This document shows, piece by piece, positions 36,815 to 49,924 of a stretch of 64,000 nucleotides of DNA (positions are counted from its first letter, which is position 1; every line of letters starts with the position of its first letter). The DNA comes from Acanthochlamys bracteata. Its lineage: Eukaryota > Streptophyta > Magnoliopsida > Pandanales > Velloziaceae. The notes beneath the pieces were generated by a model. It saw nothing but the letters and a program-made list of their open reading frames with translations, ran no database searches and had not been told where the DNA came from. The translations under genes were made by a program, and so were the position numbers. The DNA lies in assembly GCA_019914995.1 (NCBI GenBank), contig CM034141.1:2728001-2792000 (forward strand). Direction: 5' to 3'.

Positions 36815-39800
36815 CTATGCAAATAGCAAATCATCTACGAAGGGATAATCGGCTGAATCACTTTGAAACTCAGAGTTGAACCCTATCTCATCAAAAATCT
36901 CACCATCTACTTCAGTTGCTATAGTTGAATGATTGTTTTCAAGCCACTCCATGCAACTAAGGCCAACGTTCTCAAAGCAACCGTATCCTTCCATAGAATA
37001 TAAACAGAGGTCCTCAGGAAAGGAAACCAAATCTGCCACACTTTTCAGATTTTTATCTTGCATGGTAGATACCAGGCTGCACTTACTAGCTTGTTCGAAG
37101 TACATATCTTTTATTATCCTCCCTTCGCTTATCTCAGATTCTGCTTGAAATCCTTGAGGTTTTAATACACCATGCTCCACTTGAAGGGTAAGAGAGTCAA
37201 TTGTGCAAGCAACCGGAGCTACAGTTTGGACATGGCTGCTTCTGTAGTCGATGCTGATTGGTTTAATCTGAGAGATGCTTCTTTTGTCTCTCTCTGCATT
37301 GCAAGTTATTGAGATCACAGCTGGCTGGGTATGAAAAGTATTGATATTCTCATTCTCTTGATTTACCTCAACCGGTGCTGAATGATTCTTAGACAAAGTG
37401 TCCAACTTGTGACTATGTTTCACCTGCGGCGTTAACTCCATCAGTGGAATGCTTCCAGTCCAAGGCAGATTCTTTGCTACTTGAAGTTCCAATGATTTGT
37501 TATCAGCTGATGGCTTTCTACCCTTCAAAGAAAGAACTAGACCTAGCTGGGAAACATTATTAACACTCTCGGAGTCATGTTCATCATTTTTTACAGTACT
37601 ACTGGTACTCTCTTTCATTTTCAAAGAGACGACTGCCTTCAACTCATCCGTCTTGATCTTTGGAATTAAGCCTTGTGATTGTACTTTTTGAGTAGTGAAA
37701 ACAAAATTGCTAGCAATGTTGTTTTTCTCTACCAGTAAGGAGTTTGGAAGGGCGAAGCTCTGGGGGAGGTCCTTGGAACTGAAGCTGGACTGCATATGTC
37801 CATTGAAATTTATTCCTTCATATCTACTAGCTACAATGCTCTGCTGAACTGCAAATGAGCTGCTGGATGTGCCAAAATTCTTTGGCTGTTCATTGTAAGG
37901 AGTATCTGATTGCATACTTCCCCCAAGATTCTTCCCTTCATTCTGCTTCTGCAATCTACTCAGGTAGAGACGATATTTCTGCATAATGAATGCAATTATT
38001 TAGACTTCAACTGCTGTTCTCCCAGGATCATGTACATAAAAATGTCAACCGAAAAACAACCACCGAAGTAGAAAAATCACTATTTGAATCCTATCACAAC
38101 TTCACCAAGTAAATTATTACACTCTAATTTGAAACTAAAGATGAAGCTCTGACCTTACCTCTTGTTACCAAGCATCAAATTTCTATCTGATCTATATACA
38201 GCAACACATTCGAGATAGATTCTCTAATAAACATACATTTTACAAGTTTGGCTTCTATTCCAGCCCAAGATATATTTCTAATTCATGTCATCAACAATGA
38301 GATATTTTTCAGTTCCTATCTTCCTACAGCTACAAAATTTATGAAGAACTATGCCAGACTTACTGTTTTGAGGTTCCTTCTCTTCTTCAGTTGCCAAATT
38401 GAAGTATGTTTCCTATGGTCACTAACTGTCACCAAGCTTGAAGCTAAGTTGATAGTGACATCACTTGCTAAATTCCATGACAATGTTTTGATATAAGTTA
38501 AATGGGAAGCTCTGTAGAATATATGATAGCAACAAGAAGGACCTTTTAATAATACTTTTCCTGATAGTCTTAATCAAAAGAAAGCATCCCCGAACAGCAT
38601 AAAATTGCGTGTGTATGCATGTGTTTGTGCATTTGATGAAAATTAGAATAGCACATAAGATTATCATTTACCTGCAAATGGCTAGCTACATTTTCTCTTG
38701 TTAGCCCAGGAACATTCATCAAATCAAGTATCTTCTTAGGACCTACTTCTGCACAGAAGAGTGACTTGTCATTGATCAATTCCAATAAAAGCATCATAGT
38801 GCTAAAGCAATCCCTAAAGCTTTGATTGAATGTATGCATAAATGCCTCACTACAAGAAGATAGACAGACTTGAAAGGATCTTACACGTTCAGTAAGATAT
38901 ACTCACTATCAAATCCTATCTGATTGACAGCATTAACAAATTTCTGATGGAGATCGACAGACCAAACAACCCTTGCTTTCTTTACAGTAGCTGGATCAGC
39001 AGAGCATTGATCAGTGTGGTCTTTACTGTCTAAATCTTTCCGTTTCCTGGCAAAGTTGATGTCACTTCCACTGAATATTTGCCTCTCATCAAAATCCTCT
39101 AAGCTGTTCCTAAAATGAAAATCATCATTGCTGTCATGACTTTCAATCTCCTTCACCTCATGTATTTTCTTCCTATAAACATGTTGCCATATGTTCCTCA
39201 GCTCTTTCATTCTTACAGGTTTAAGAAGATAATCACAAGCACCATGTTGAACACCTTTCATCACCCTACTTGTCTCCCCATCAACAGACATCACTGCATG
39301 GAAAAAGAAGAAGTGGCTAAAAACTTCTGAAAAGGAATAAGTCAGGCTATTCTCTGCAGCTAGTGTGCCTATGTACTGACTACTTTTGCATATGATACAC
39401 AAATATTTCCAAAGCTCATAATGCATTCAGATCGTGACTTGCTTTCCCTGGAGGCATTTAGAGATTATCTACCATATCAAACAAATACGATAATTAGATG
39501 ATAACTTACTGATAACTGGTAGATCCATCTCCAGTCCAACATGTTCCAAGAGCTTAAAACCATCCATGTCAGGCATATTCACATCACTGATCACAATATC
39601 AAATCTATCTTTCCTTTCACGAAGCATCTCAAGTGCCTCTCTTGCTAAGCCACATGTAGTAACTGCATTATTTATGGAAAATCATAACATCAGTTTTCCT
39701 ATAATAAAGAATTTCCAAAATCTATTATAAATTCAACCAAAAACCTGTTTTTGAATCTCTATGAAAAAGCCTAGGTTGAACACTTATATCAAACAACACA

Positions 39801-41270
39801 CACACAATAGACAAAGCGGTTAATGGATCACTGCAGAGAGCTTATATTGCATCCGCTGAACAAGAACATTCCACATAAGAATATCATCTAGCTGGGCAGC
39901 CGGGTTAGAAGAGGTCAAATTTACTACTGAAAGCCAATAGCGATAAAGAGAATACACAAGACGATGCCAATGTCAGAGGTTCTTAAATCTGCTAGATAGG
40001 TTTCTGAGAGCATAGCTATCATAGCATATGTGAAGGTTTGTATGGTCGCTCCTAGATGAATTGGGGACAAAGGACAAAAGAACAAAGGAAGAATCACTCT
40101 TTGAGCTTGTGTATCACCAGAACATCCAAGAACATCTTCCCCCAACAACTATAAAACTACTACGGTCGAATATAACTAAGGCAAATAGAACTTTCCAATA
40201 TTGCAGTCACTTCTCAGGTTTGATAAGGCAGAGAAAAACACCTTTTTGCTGTACAGTATTAAAGGCTTGTTACTTCTGGAAGGAAACTGATAAATTCCCA
40301 TTAGCCTTTGAACAGAGAAATTATCAATCAATAAGTGATTAATTAACATTCATCTGCAGTCTGATAGCTTTCAAAAGTGAAAATAAGACTCCTTCCAAGA
40401 GAAAACAATTAACTGAAGTATTAGAGAAATTAAATTGATATTAAAACCCTAGTTAAAGTTGCTAATGCAAATCACAATCAGGTTTCTTGCACTCATTTGA
40501 ATATAGACATTCAACCAAAACAGTCCGAGAACCATTCTGTCTGAAGGAAAGAATCTAGACATCCCACTTAGCTGCTTTGAGCCTTCTCTTTAACTTTATA
40601 TGTTTATTCAGAGCAACATGTCAAATTGTAAATGAAATGAATTAATTCTAAACCTGCTTCACCTCATCAGTAACCAAAATCAACCTAGATGTTCCCTACC
40701 CTTCTGATTAACGGGTTATAATTTCTGGCTCCACAAGGTTAGAGCACAAGAGTACTAAAACAGTTCAAAAGGATCAGGTAGCCCTCTTATTCTTTACCGT
40801 TCGCTCCTCTCAATTTCTTAGTAAGATCAAGTACAAGCAAACACTTGTGTGCTTGTTTTTTGTGTATGTAATTGTTCAGCAGATTAGCCCATCTGTGTGG
40901 TTGAAAAGTCTTTGCACCATAGTCATTCAGTAATAAAACCAAACAGTTGGCATGCAAAAATCTGCAACCAAGAGGCAACAGAATAAAGAAATAGTCATCT
41001 TGATTTCCACAAACAAGGAAATATAGAGACTAAGCCTATAACATCACTTACGACAACACAAAAAGACCCAAGAAAAAACTAATCAGAAGAAGCGCACGCA
41101 AACACATTCAATACAGAGGAATCATGAAAACTACCTTCATAAGAGCATTTCCTGAGCATTTTCTCAAGAATCTTGAGCCATGTAGGGTCATCATCAACAA
41201 CAAGAACTCGCAGCCCAGCCGGAAATGCCTCGTACCGCGAGGAAGCCATCGAGTTATTCTCCATAGCCAT
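36815..41270 (-). CDS. ARR11-like: Type-B response regulator (cytokinin signalling transcription factor), ARR11-like
   Basis: Five exons on the minus strand, 41135-41270, 39510-39662, 38907-39293, 38672-38748 and 36815-37978, all GT-AG and in phase, encode 638 aa. The receiver domain (about 20-135) has the acidic pocket D26-D27, phospho-acceptor Asp72 in [12 protein letters not shown] and Lys121 in [15 protein letters not shown] near 179 is a likely nuclear signal. A GARP (Myb-like) DNA-binding domain spans about 201-260: [54 protein letters not shown]. The long C-terminal region ends acidic ([14 protein letters not shown]), as in activation domains. Histidine phosphotransfer proteins phosphorylate such factors, which then activate cytokinin primary-response genes. 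The [20 protein letters not shown] stretch favours ARR11 over ARR1/2/10/12. Complete, no defects. Confidence 0.93.
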
Positions 41271-44200
41271 AACACCTAATGCAGATCTTCTTCTTGATGA
41301 GTAAAGATGAAGAAGTGCAATAGGAAAGGAAGAAGAGGGGGAAGTTGTAAGGGCTGCTAGCAGTCATTGTTATATTCTCTCCACTCATAGTAGAGTAGCA
41401 AAAAGCATTTGAACACTAAATGAATAAACAACTATTTTATTTCAAAAGATAGAAGAATGAGAGTGAAAGGGTTGGCCCGTAAAGAATAATAAATAAATAT
41501 AATAACTCATGAAGCTTAGCTTCCCTTCTCACCTTCCCTTCTTCCCTTTGGGTTTTGTTTGTTTAGTTCTTCTGAATTAACTTGGTAAGTTAATGGCTTT
41601 CCTTTTCCATCTCTTTCATTAGATATATTATTTTATGTTAGACCCAGAAAAGGAAAAGAGTTCATTCTTTGCCTTTAATCCCCACATTGGCAAATAGTAA
41701 TAGGACCTTCATTGATAAGGATAGGATACTTTTGTTATTGTTAAATTGTTAGTGCTGGTTGTAGTCCATTACTCGAATTACTGAAACCTATGGGTTATCG
41801 TCCGTACTTGATTTGAGTACGACGTTATTTAGCATAACCTTTTGACAACCATATTACACAGTAATCATGCATGGGTTACGTTAGTTTAGTGTTGGCTCAT
41901 TGTTATATTATCAATGAACGCATAGAAGCAATTCAGAGTCTGAACAAACTATATATTGTATGATACATGAGGACAACGCACGGGAAGTACCATGCTTTTT
42001 TTCTGTAGGTTTCAGAGAAGTAGAGTTTTTTAGAGAAGTTTTAGGGTCGGTACGAAGCGTGCCAACATAAAGTATTCGAGTTCCAATTGCAGTGTTCCAA
42101 TTTTTTTCTCAAAGCAAATAAGAATCCAACTTAATTGAAACATGAAGAAAATGAAACTAAATGATCATGCATCTTGTATTAGATTCACCAAGGTTCTTCT
42201 CCAGAATATTCACCACAGTTTCCATGTAGTTCCATACGTATCACCTATATAGATCATGCAAAATTTGGATAGCCCTTTAAAGGGCACCAGCAAAAAAAGA
42301 AGAGCATAGCAACAAACTCACATTTTATAGCTACTATCATTGTTAGCTATGATATATAAATCAATCAGTCATACATATGCTTCCCTAGCTAAAGCTTATG
42401 CCTTAGGGGATAACAACCATCCAGCATGACCTCTTTGTCTTCTATTCTAGTAGCTAGTTCATTTAAACAAAAACAAATTTTAAAAAAACTTATTTTATTG
42501 CATGATTAAAGTCAAAATGTTCTAAAACTTGTCACCTTTTTCACTATGATAACTAAATGTTCAAAGTCAGTTAAATCATTTTATACAGAAGTATCGAATG
42601 CTCGTATCTTGACACGTGCTACACATTATGTTATATGCCTTAGCCACTCAATGAGGGTTCTTACGCATAACTGTATTGTTGATTACAAGAACAGACTATA
42701 TGTTAAAGAAAGGAGAGAAAAATATGGAATGTTGAGAAGGCAAAGTATCCCAAGTGGAAGGTTTTAATTTGTAAGAAAAAATTTAACAAAAGAGTGGGGA
42801 ATGAAGGAACTTCCATTATTAACATCAGAGCACTTTGCAAAGCAGCACTTGGTGGATTCCCTTGTAATGGCCCCAAATATACAATCAAATCAAATCAATC
42901 ACAAGAGCCTCTCTTGCTTGCCTTGTATTTTTCTTTATGATAGCATATAATATATATAAGACATGAATAAAAATGAGTGAATGGAAGTTAAAGAATAGAA
43001 AGCTTTACGTGTGTTTGTTTATTTAGTGCTAAAAGCCTAAAGAGATTAAATGTGGACTCCAACACATATCTAAGTAGAAGCCACTACAATCTACAGTATA
43101 AAACCAATAACACCAACTGCTTTTCATCTCTTTCCAATCAGCTTATGGAACAACTCATACAACAAATCAGATTCCTCTTTATCTAGTGGTTTATCACACT
43201 GAAGTATGCGTGTTTCATTCCTATAAATTCCAGACGTTTTTACTTGAGTTTATCTACTTGGACAGATATTTGATGAAATGCGATAAGTTTGATTTTGTAG
43301 CACAGTATTATTGCGGTTTCTCGTACATTTTTATATACCCAATAATAGTGTACCTAAAAAAACAGCTTGATCAAAGCGCGAAGACAATGGAAGAGAGTTT
43401 CTATAATGTTTGTAATATTTTGAATAGGCATCCAAATGCACAAGCTTGTTTGGCTTGATACGCTCATATGTTTATACTGTTTTAACTAATATGAGGTGTG
43501 GATGACTCGAACACATAATCTTTAAGTGATTGGCACTTATATCGTGTGAAAAAAACTGGTTGATCCAGTAAGAGAAAATATATCGATCATTATTTGTGGG
43601 ATTTCATTAATTTGATATACACACATTACAAAAACCAAATAAGAATAGAATTCAGAAGCAAAAATAGAAGCAATATAAAATACTTTTCCGTACATAGATG
43701 GATTCCAAACATAGCTAATATTATTTCTACAATATTTCATAATACACCCCATTTTGTAGAAAGTTGAGGCTTATTACAGAGCATATGTATGGCATTCCGG
43801 TGATGGAAGCCCCTTTGCAGACAAATCTATGAATTGGTCTCTTCTGCAAATAAATCAAACACCAAACAATTTGTTAGCAACTTGATCTCGAACAAAGTAA
43901 ATTTAAATCAATGTTTATATGCTTAGTGAGAGTAAGCAATAAGTTTTATATGAAAGACATATAGCTTCCAAAGTATCACATAATAACATTGCAGTCGAGG
44001 AATCATAACATTGGATTTCTGAAGTAATGATTGTAACTATACCAGCTCCATATATATACTAGCCAATGCACGGTACTCCTCTCTTTGTAGAGGACCACGT
44101 AACTATTAGCTGCTTCTTTGCAGATCAAAAAACCAACATTCCTTTCTAAGATGTAGTAGTTAATTGCAATCTTATGGATATACAACCAAATTAGCATCTG

Positions 44201-44860
44201 AAATAAGCACATAGAGTTAGATCCTGAGACTTATTAAGTAAAGGCCAGGTGAAACAGAATATTGCAAAATTCATTTGAGAGTTTGCCTATGAACATCAAT
44301 AAGAGCATAAAGAAAATTGTGTTACTATTTTACAGTGAAAGAAATATGAATGCAGCTTAAAGTGTTAACTAGCTATTTTTTAGTATCTAGTAAGATCAAC
44401 CATTGCTTTTCCGTCAAATTTCGACGAACAAGATGATGAAGATTATGGAGTTTGAAGAGGCTTATATATACTTCTATGGAAGAGTACTATAACCATTACC
44501 ATAGTGATGAACTTCCAAGTCCAACAAAGTAATTAAGTGTGCCGAATGTCCTTTTTAAAGAGAACTTATTGGAGATGTAAAAGATTTATATCTAGTTGTA
44601 TATGAAAATAGACCAATTTATATCTATATATCTATCTATCTATCTATCTATCTATATATATAGTGGAATAAATGTTTGATGAATAAATAGATTGTAAAAT
44701 GGATGCTTTGAAGTAATTACAAGGAGGAAAATTACTAAGTTGATGAAAGTATGTTTGTGGTGCGGATCTTAAGCCATAAGTGAGCGATTGAGGTCGCTGA
44801 CATAAATGAATAGAAATGTAAGTGAAACCCGACCCATTGGTTTCCTTATGTAAACATATT
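41271..44860. other. Promoter side of the ARR11-like gene and intergenic DNA
   Basis: A C/T-rich leader (on the minus strand) and a GAATATAAC TATA-like motif lie within about 120 bases of the ATG. Bases 42895-43260 are the part duplicated at 50.5-51.8 kb. On the minus strand a TATATATAAG motif lies at about 44462-44471, and an acceptor-like TTTGCAG at about 43844 is followed by a short open segment, but no protein is recognised. Confidence 0.4.
44619..44662. repeat. (TATC)n microsatellite
   Basis: Run of TATC units followed by TA repeats. Confidence 0.9.
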
Positions 44861-44864
44861 CTAA

Positions 44865-45010
44865 CTATTGTTTTAAAATCCGACCTAGCTCAGCCGGTTC
44901 AACTCAGAAATCTTCGATAATAAAACTGGGTTAGGTTTACCTTTAACCCGATTTTGCAAAAAATTCAATGTGACCCAGGTTAACCTTGTCAAACTTGTAA
45001 AAATTGGGTG
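44865..45010. repeat. Possible hAT-family terminus
   Basis: CCGACCTAGCTCAGCCGGTT, AACTCAGAAATCTTCGATAA and TTTAACCCGATTTTGC have the same order of motifs as the left ends at 12579, 46421 and 53305, but the extreme CAGTGTT end is degraded and no partner end was found. Confidence 0.3.
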
Positions 45011-45346
45011 AGACAAGTTGACTTGTTTTTCTTTTTTAAAAAAAAGCATAGTTCAAAAACTCAGGAGTTTAGAAAAGTCTTTTCCTTCTTCGTTATTTTA
45101 TGCAGACACATTTTTTCTTCGCCTCATCTGCTTCTTCATCTACCACTCATTTTCCAATCTGTTTCAGGTTTCTTCGACTTGGTATGATCTGCTTCACTTT
45201 TCTTTCAGATTTTCTTTTACTTCTTCCTTTCATTTGATCTACTTATCACTTCTTCTTCTTCATCTGATCTAATTCACACTTCTTTTCTCGCTTTTTTTCA
45301 CATCTAAAATTTCAAAAGTCTTTTTCTTCCTTTCAGATATGAGATT

Positions 45347-45475
45347 TTGCTGGAGTTACTTGGTGGTGCTCCAATCAATGCTGATGGTGATATCAGCGAT
45401 GATGATGATGAGGGTGATAAGCATAAAAGAAGAAGATCAAAGCCAAAGATGAAAAGGAAGATCCAGTTTTTAATA
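45347..45475 (+). other. Unrecognised coding-like segment
   Basis: An open stretch after a C/T-rich region reads LLELLGGAPINADGDISDDD, then DEGDKHKRRRSKPKMKRK: an acidic run followed by a basic run, as in nuclear proteins. It follows a tttcag-type acceptor (about 45337). No family recognised; possibly a captured exon in transposon-derived DNA. Confidence 0.25.
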
Positions 45476-45565
45476 ATTAATAAAGTAGAAAAGACTTTTG
45501 TTGGCCTTTTCGATGACTCGTGTTCAGTTTCATGTCAAAGGCAAGTAGATATATGTTATTACTGA

Positions 45566-46420
45566 AAAATTGTATCAATATTTAAGTTAGGTACTAATAA
45601 GATAGTGTTATCGTCAAGTTAGCAGAATCAAATTGATTCAGTGTGGTGATTTGGTGACTTACTGTGATACTTTCGAATTGATGCCCGAGTTGAGTCTAAC
45701 AACTATACTTCTAATATGACATTTACCAAATATTGAATATATCAATTTGACGTTAAGGTCCATTCTCTCGATACTACAAGGAATAAGACAGTTCGTATAA
45801 TGATAAGTTTGACTACTGGAGTGAAGGTTTTTGCATGATCCCCACCTCTTGTAGAGAATATCATTTTTTATAAGTATTTAATGATTACCATCTCCTACAT
45901 ACAAGTACATACACCATTCAATACCTAGCTAATGTGAAATTTTGAGAGGTACGGGTTATTAAGTCCACTGAGTTATATCCCAATTTAGGATAACCCACAT
46001 CGAATCATTGATCCACTTATCAAATTAGCTAATTCAATTTTGAATTTGGCACTATCTCCAGCCATTCACTACTAACTCGAGCCTATTTAGTTAACTTAGA
46101 ACCATTAAAGAACATGAATTATTAAATCCACGGAGTCATGACCCAAATTGGTATAGTTCAATGCAAGTCACTCTTCTACCTATCAAGTTAACTAATTTAT
46201 TTTTCAGTTAGGCATTGTCTTTGCCCCTCCGTAACTAATCCGGATCTATTCAAGTAGTTATATGTTTTTCATTATGGCATTATCTCAAGCCGCTCCACTA
46301 TTAGCGCAAACGACATGCTGAGATGACTCTAGTGTTAGGTACCAAGTCATAACTCGTACTTTATACATATCAATAATACCGTCAGATTGTGTTTTATGAC
46401 GTAAACCATTCATTGCCAAC
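45566..46420. other. Intergenic DNA, no gene seen
   Basis: Holds two diverged copies of a short segment (GTTATATCCCAATTTAGGAT at about 45971 and GTCATGACCCAAATTGGTAT at about 46134, each followed by a CAAGTTA/CAAATTAGCTAA block), suggesting a local tandem duplication of about 165 bp. Confidence 0.4.
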
Positions 46421-46620
46421 CAGTGTTGGCAGAGTAGGACCAAATGGTCGGGTTGAATTCAGAAATCGTCAACTTGAGCATAAAATTAGTTTGAATATAT
46501 AATGAGACTAATTGTGCAATCGACTTGGTTTGATCTAATTCGATCTAGACTGGTTTCGTGTTAACCCGATAAACTGCCTATCTAAATCAACCTGGGCCAC
46601 TAAGAAAATAATTGTTCAGA
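46421..46620. repeat. hAT-family left end (CAGTGTTGGCAGA)
   Basis: CAGTGTTGGCAGAGTAGGAC is followed by GTCGGGTTGAATTCAGAAAT, then GTTAACCCGATAAACTGCCT. This matches in order the first 200 bases of the hAT at 53305 (TAGTGTTGTCAGACTCGGAC ... TTAACTCGCTGAAACGCCTA). The partner end and target duplication were not located. Confidence 0.4.
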
Positions 46621-46789
46621 TAAATTTAGAAAATGCGACATGGCGACGCGCAATCGACTTTAGCGAATCCTTCTTCTCTAGCGAGGCTTTTTTCTCATCT
46701 TGGTTATGTTTCTTCTCTATTCTCCATACCAATCTCCACTCTACAATTCAAATCTTTCTCTATTAAAGTAGGACCCTTTCTGGAACTTA

Positions 46790-47440
46790 TATTTCCCTCC
46801 ATCTGTGGCTCAATAGAGATGTTGATTGTGACTGTTGGAACATCAATGTCAGTGAAAAAGGTGGCAACTGCCCTAGACCATGCACTAGTAATTCTGGAGA
46901 GAAAGCAAAGTTTGGAGTTAATGGTGAAACGATGGCAGTGGGTAATTTGAATCCCCTCGGTGAAAGTAGATGAGTGTGAGACAATATCAGCGAAGCCAGT
47001 TCAAAGATATGATGGAAGGCATCATCTCCTGTGAGAAAAGCAATCTTGCGATGTATAGGTCCCACCACCAACTCCTCTTCCTACGCCATCAACGGCACCA
47101 TCAGAATTAATATTGATCATTTTAGATAGCTCATAGAAACCAAAACCAGCAACTCTACTTGTGCCTAAGGATTCAAAATTGGTATTGAAATTAGGGTTGA
47201 AATTAATACCAAGATTGAAGTTCGGATTAAAATTAGGGTATAGATTAGGGTTTGTAAATAGTAGAGCTCGAGGGGTTGGAGCAAGCGATGGTTCTTCTAT
47301 CAATCATTGGCTAGGTGGCTTTGGTGACGGCAGCCTTGCCGAAGGATAGCTACTGAAATTAAGGTTAGAGTTTGGAGGTGTTGTCGAGATGATGGAGGGC
47401 GAGAATGGTGGTAGTAAGGGTTAGGGAAGTTGGAGGAGTT
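46790..47440 (-). other. Unrecognised minus-strand coding-like segment, broken
   Basis: The minus strand shows codon-like order: a Pro/Asn-rich frame (NLYPNFNPNFNLGINFNPNF, about 47255-47180), ELSKMININSDGAVDGVGRG (about 47130-47070) and, after a frame change, RKIAFLTGDDAFHHIFELAS (about 47055-46990). The frame changes and lack of a sensible start suggest a decayed or captured gene piece. I do not recognise the family. Confidence 0.3.
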
Positions 47441-48162
47441 AGAGGGGATATAATATGAGAGGTTAACTGTTGAACAAGAGTTCTAAAGTTCTTCTTACTA
47501 AGGGCATTGATTTCTTTAAACATAACACATCAATTGTTATTCCATAGTAATGATGAAAGAGAGTGAAAGAATGAGTTAGGAAATGACGGAAAGACAGAGA
47601 TTTTGTGTTGTTTAAATAAATAAGTAAGGATATAGAAATGTAAGAGTAGATTGTATTTAAATTATAATGGTAAAGAAAAGAGTAATGAGACAGAGATTTC
47701 GAGTGAAAGACTAAAATATTCTTTTTTCATTTTATGTAATACTTGTTAATAATTGCATTTATTGTTTTTTTAAAATGCTTTAGCCTCAAAAACTCACTAA
47801 AAATTTAACTTGCTTTTAAATTATGGAATACATATTTACTTATCTAGTGGTTTATTGAAAAATTATTTCTTTATCCCTTTAAGTATATTATCATATTCCT
47901 GCATTGAATATTCTATTGCAGTCTTCTTTTTTATAGTGACATCTTGAAGTCTTTATAGATGATAAAAAAATAAATACAATAAAAATAATTAACTTATTAA
48001 GTAGTAAAAATATTAATACAATATTTAATATATTATGGAATAGTAAAGATAACTTTGTCAATTATACTCAAAAATTAATAATCTAATTAATACATTGAAT
48101 ATTGCATCAAAATTTTATACATATCAACTACTCGGCAATAGAATTCCGTTATTTTTATTGTC

Positions 48163-48530
48163 TTATAAATTCTTTCTTCTTCTTGTCTTCCTTCTTAGCT
48201 CGCGAATCACCACAGTTTTCGCTGGGGTCACCGAATTCACACTATCACCCAAATTAGCCGACTTCAGCACCTTCTTCGCTTCCAATTCATCCTTCGTTGG
48301 ACCACCCTTTGCTATAGCATCAACAAAACTCTCATTTCTTAAAAATCTTCTTCTTCCCTTCGACCAAGATAGCATTGTTAACCAAATTTCCAACGTTCCC
48401 AACATCATCCTTCAGAACAATCCTAATTTTCGAATCATCCCCAATGCTCTCATCAGCAAGATAAGGAGCTCAATCGCTCGATTAACATCAACCGACTCAA
48501 TAGAGAGAAATCAAAGATAGGCGTTAGAGA
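48163..48530 (-). other. Unrecognised lysine-rich coding-like segment with a frameshift
   Basis: The minus strand reads ADESIGDDSKIRIVLKDDVG, NVGNLVNNAILVEGKKKIFK; then, in another frame, ESFVDAIAKGGPTKDELEAK, KVLKSANLGDSVNSVTPAK. The text is clearly protein-like in both frames, joined across a small indel near 48340. No family recognised. Probably a pseudogene fragment. Confidence 0.35.
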
Positions 48531-49924
48531 GAGAAATCGGACGCGGTCGAAGGAACGATTAGGTGCTTTGTGTGGGAGCGGCAAGTGAAAGAAATATTGA
48601 GGGTAGAAATGAGAAGCTAGTAGATCATCATACGCTCAAAACATTTTTCCCACAATAGTGCATTTGGGGTGTAACAATTTCACCTCCAACGGTGCATTTC
48701 TTCTCCTTCCTCATATTCTTCTTCACTCCTAAATTGTAAATTCTAAACCAAACTCACAACCAAGGGAATTGTTTTCTCTTCCCCTACATTCCCTTTACAT
48801 ACTCCTCATCCAAACACTGGGTCAGCTATTTATAGCGTGTAGTTTCTATTTCTTCAAATATAGCTTATTCGCAATAAGATGGTTACTCTCATCTATAACT
48901 GTCCGTTGTCTTCACTAAAGCTCGAAACTATTTTTCCAAAAGTCGAGCTTAGTTCAAGAACCACCATTTGTTTCATCTTCTGCAAATTAGCTATGTCTCA
49001 ACTGTATCCATATGCCGATAAAATCTATTGAAAATTAACTATTACAATAATATTTTTGTAGTAATTTTAATAATTCAAAAAGATTCATATATCACATACA
49101 TATACTTATTAATATCTTTAAATTTATTGTGTAATAATTTATTAGTAGTTTTTGAATGAAAAAGATATAAAAAATTAGAGTTCTTAAATTTACAAATGAC
49201 AAAAACTACTATCGTTTCGATTACCAAAAGCATACATAAATATTTAGCTGCTTTTAAAGGAGCAACAAAATGAAAAGCTTTTGCTTAAGATCTAAGGAAA
49301 AGCAACCATCAAACACAAAATAAGATTGTTGGAATAAACAAATAGAAACCATATAAAAAAGGTACTTTCAAATAAAATCTTTTATATTAAAATACCGCAA
49401 TGCCTTATCAACCTAATAGCTTCTTACTAAAAAATTATAGGTTCAAATCTTGACACCTGTAACACCCCTGAAAGGATATCATTTGTCCAAAAAAAAGATG
49501 TATTGTTAATGCAATAAAAGAAAGTTTACTTAGTAAGTTAAAAGCATTCACCAAAATCAAACTGAAAATATCTAAGAATTAAACGACGAAACTGAACATT
49601 TTTTACATAGTAGGTAGACCAATATTATGTCTGTTTTTTATTTTGAATATAACTAAAAGCATTTTAATTGTAAGAAATTTCACTTACTCTCTCCGGATTT
49701 TAAGTATCATCACTTTATATATTTTAACTATCAATATGAACTCTATTTTACAGCAAACTTCACTTTAATCAAAATTTAACTCTCAATTTTATTTCACGTG
49801 TTTCAATTATCAGTCTAAACTCTACTTCCACCGAACTTTATTTTTTACCGAACTTCAATTCTAGAAAGCTCATTTCATATTATAAAACACACTCTAAGTT
49901 CTATCTCAGATTAGAACTTAGTTT
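48531..49924. other. Intergenic DNA, no gene seen
   Basis: AT-rich. Bases 49700-49920 contain repeated AACTTCA/AACTCTA blocks of low complexity. Confidence 0.4.

Noticed and set aside
44400..44470. A microRNA precursor after the TATATATAAG motif
   Set aside because: No known mature miRNA sequence and no convincing hairpin were seen.
49430..49500. A tRNA-like GGTTCAAATC box
   Set aside because: No acceptor stem, anticodon arm or A box could be drawn around it.
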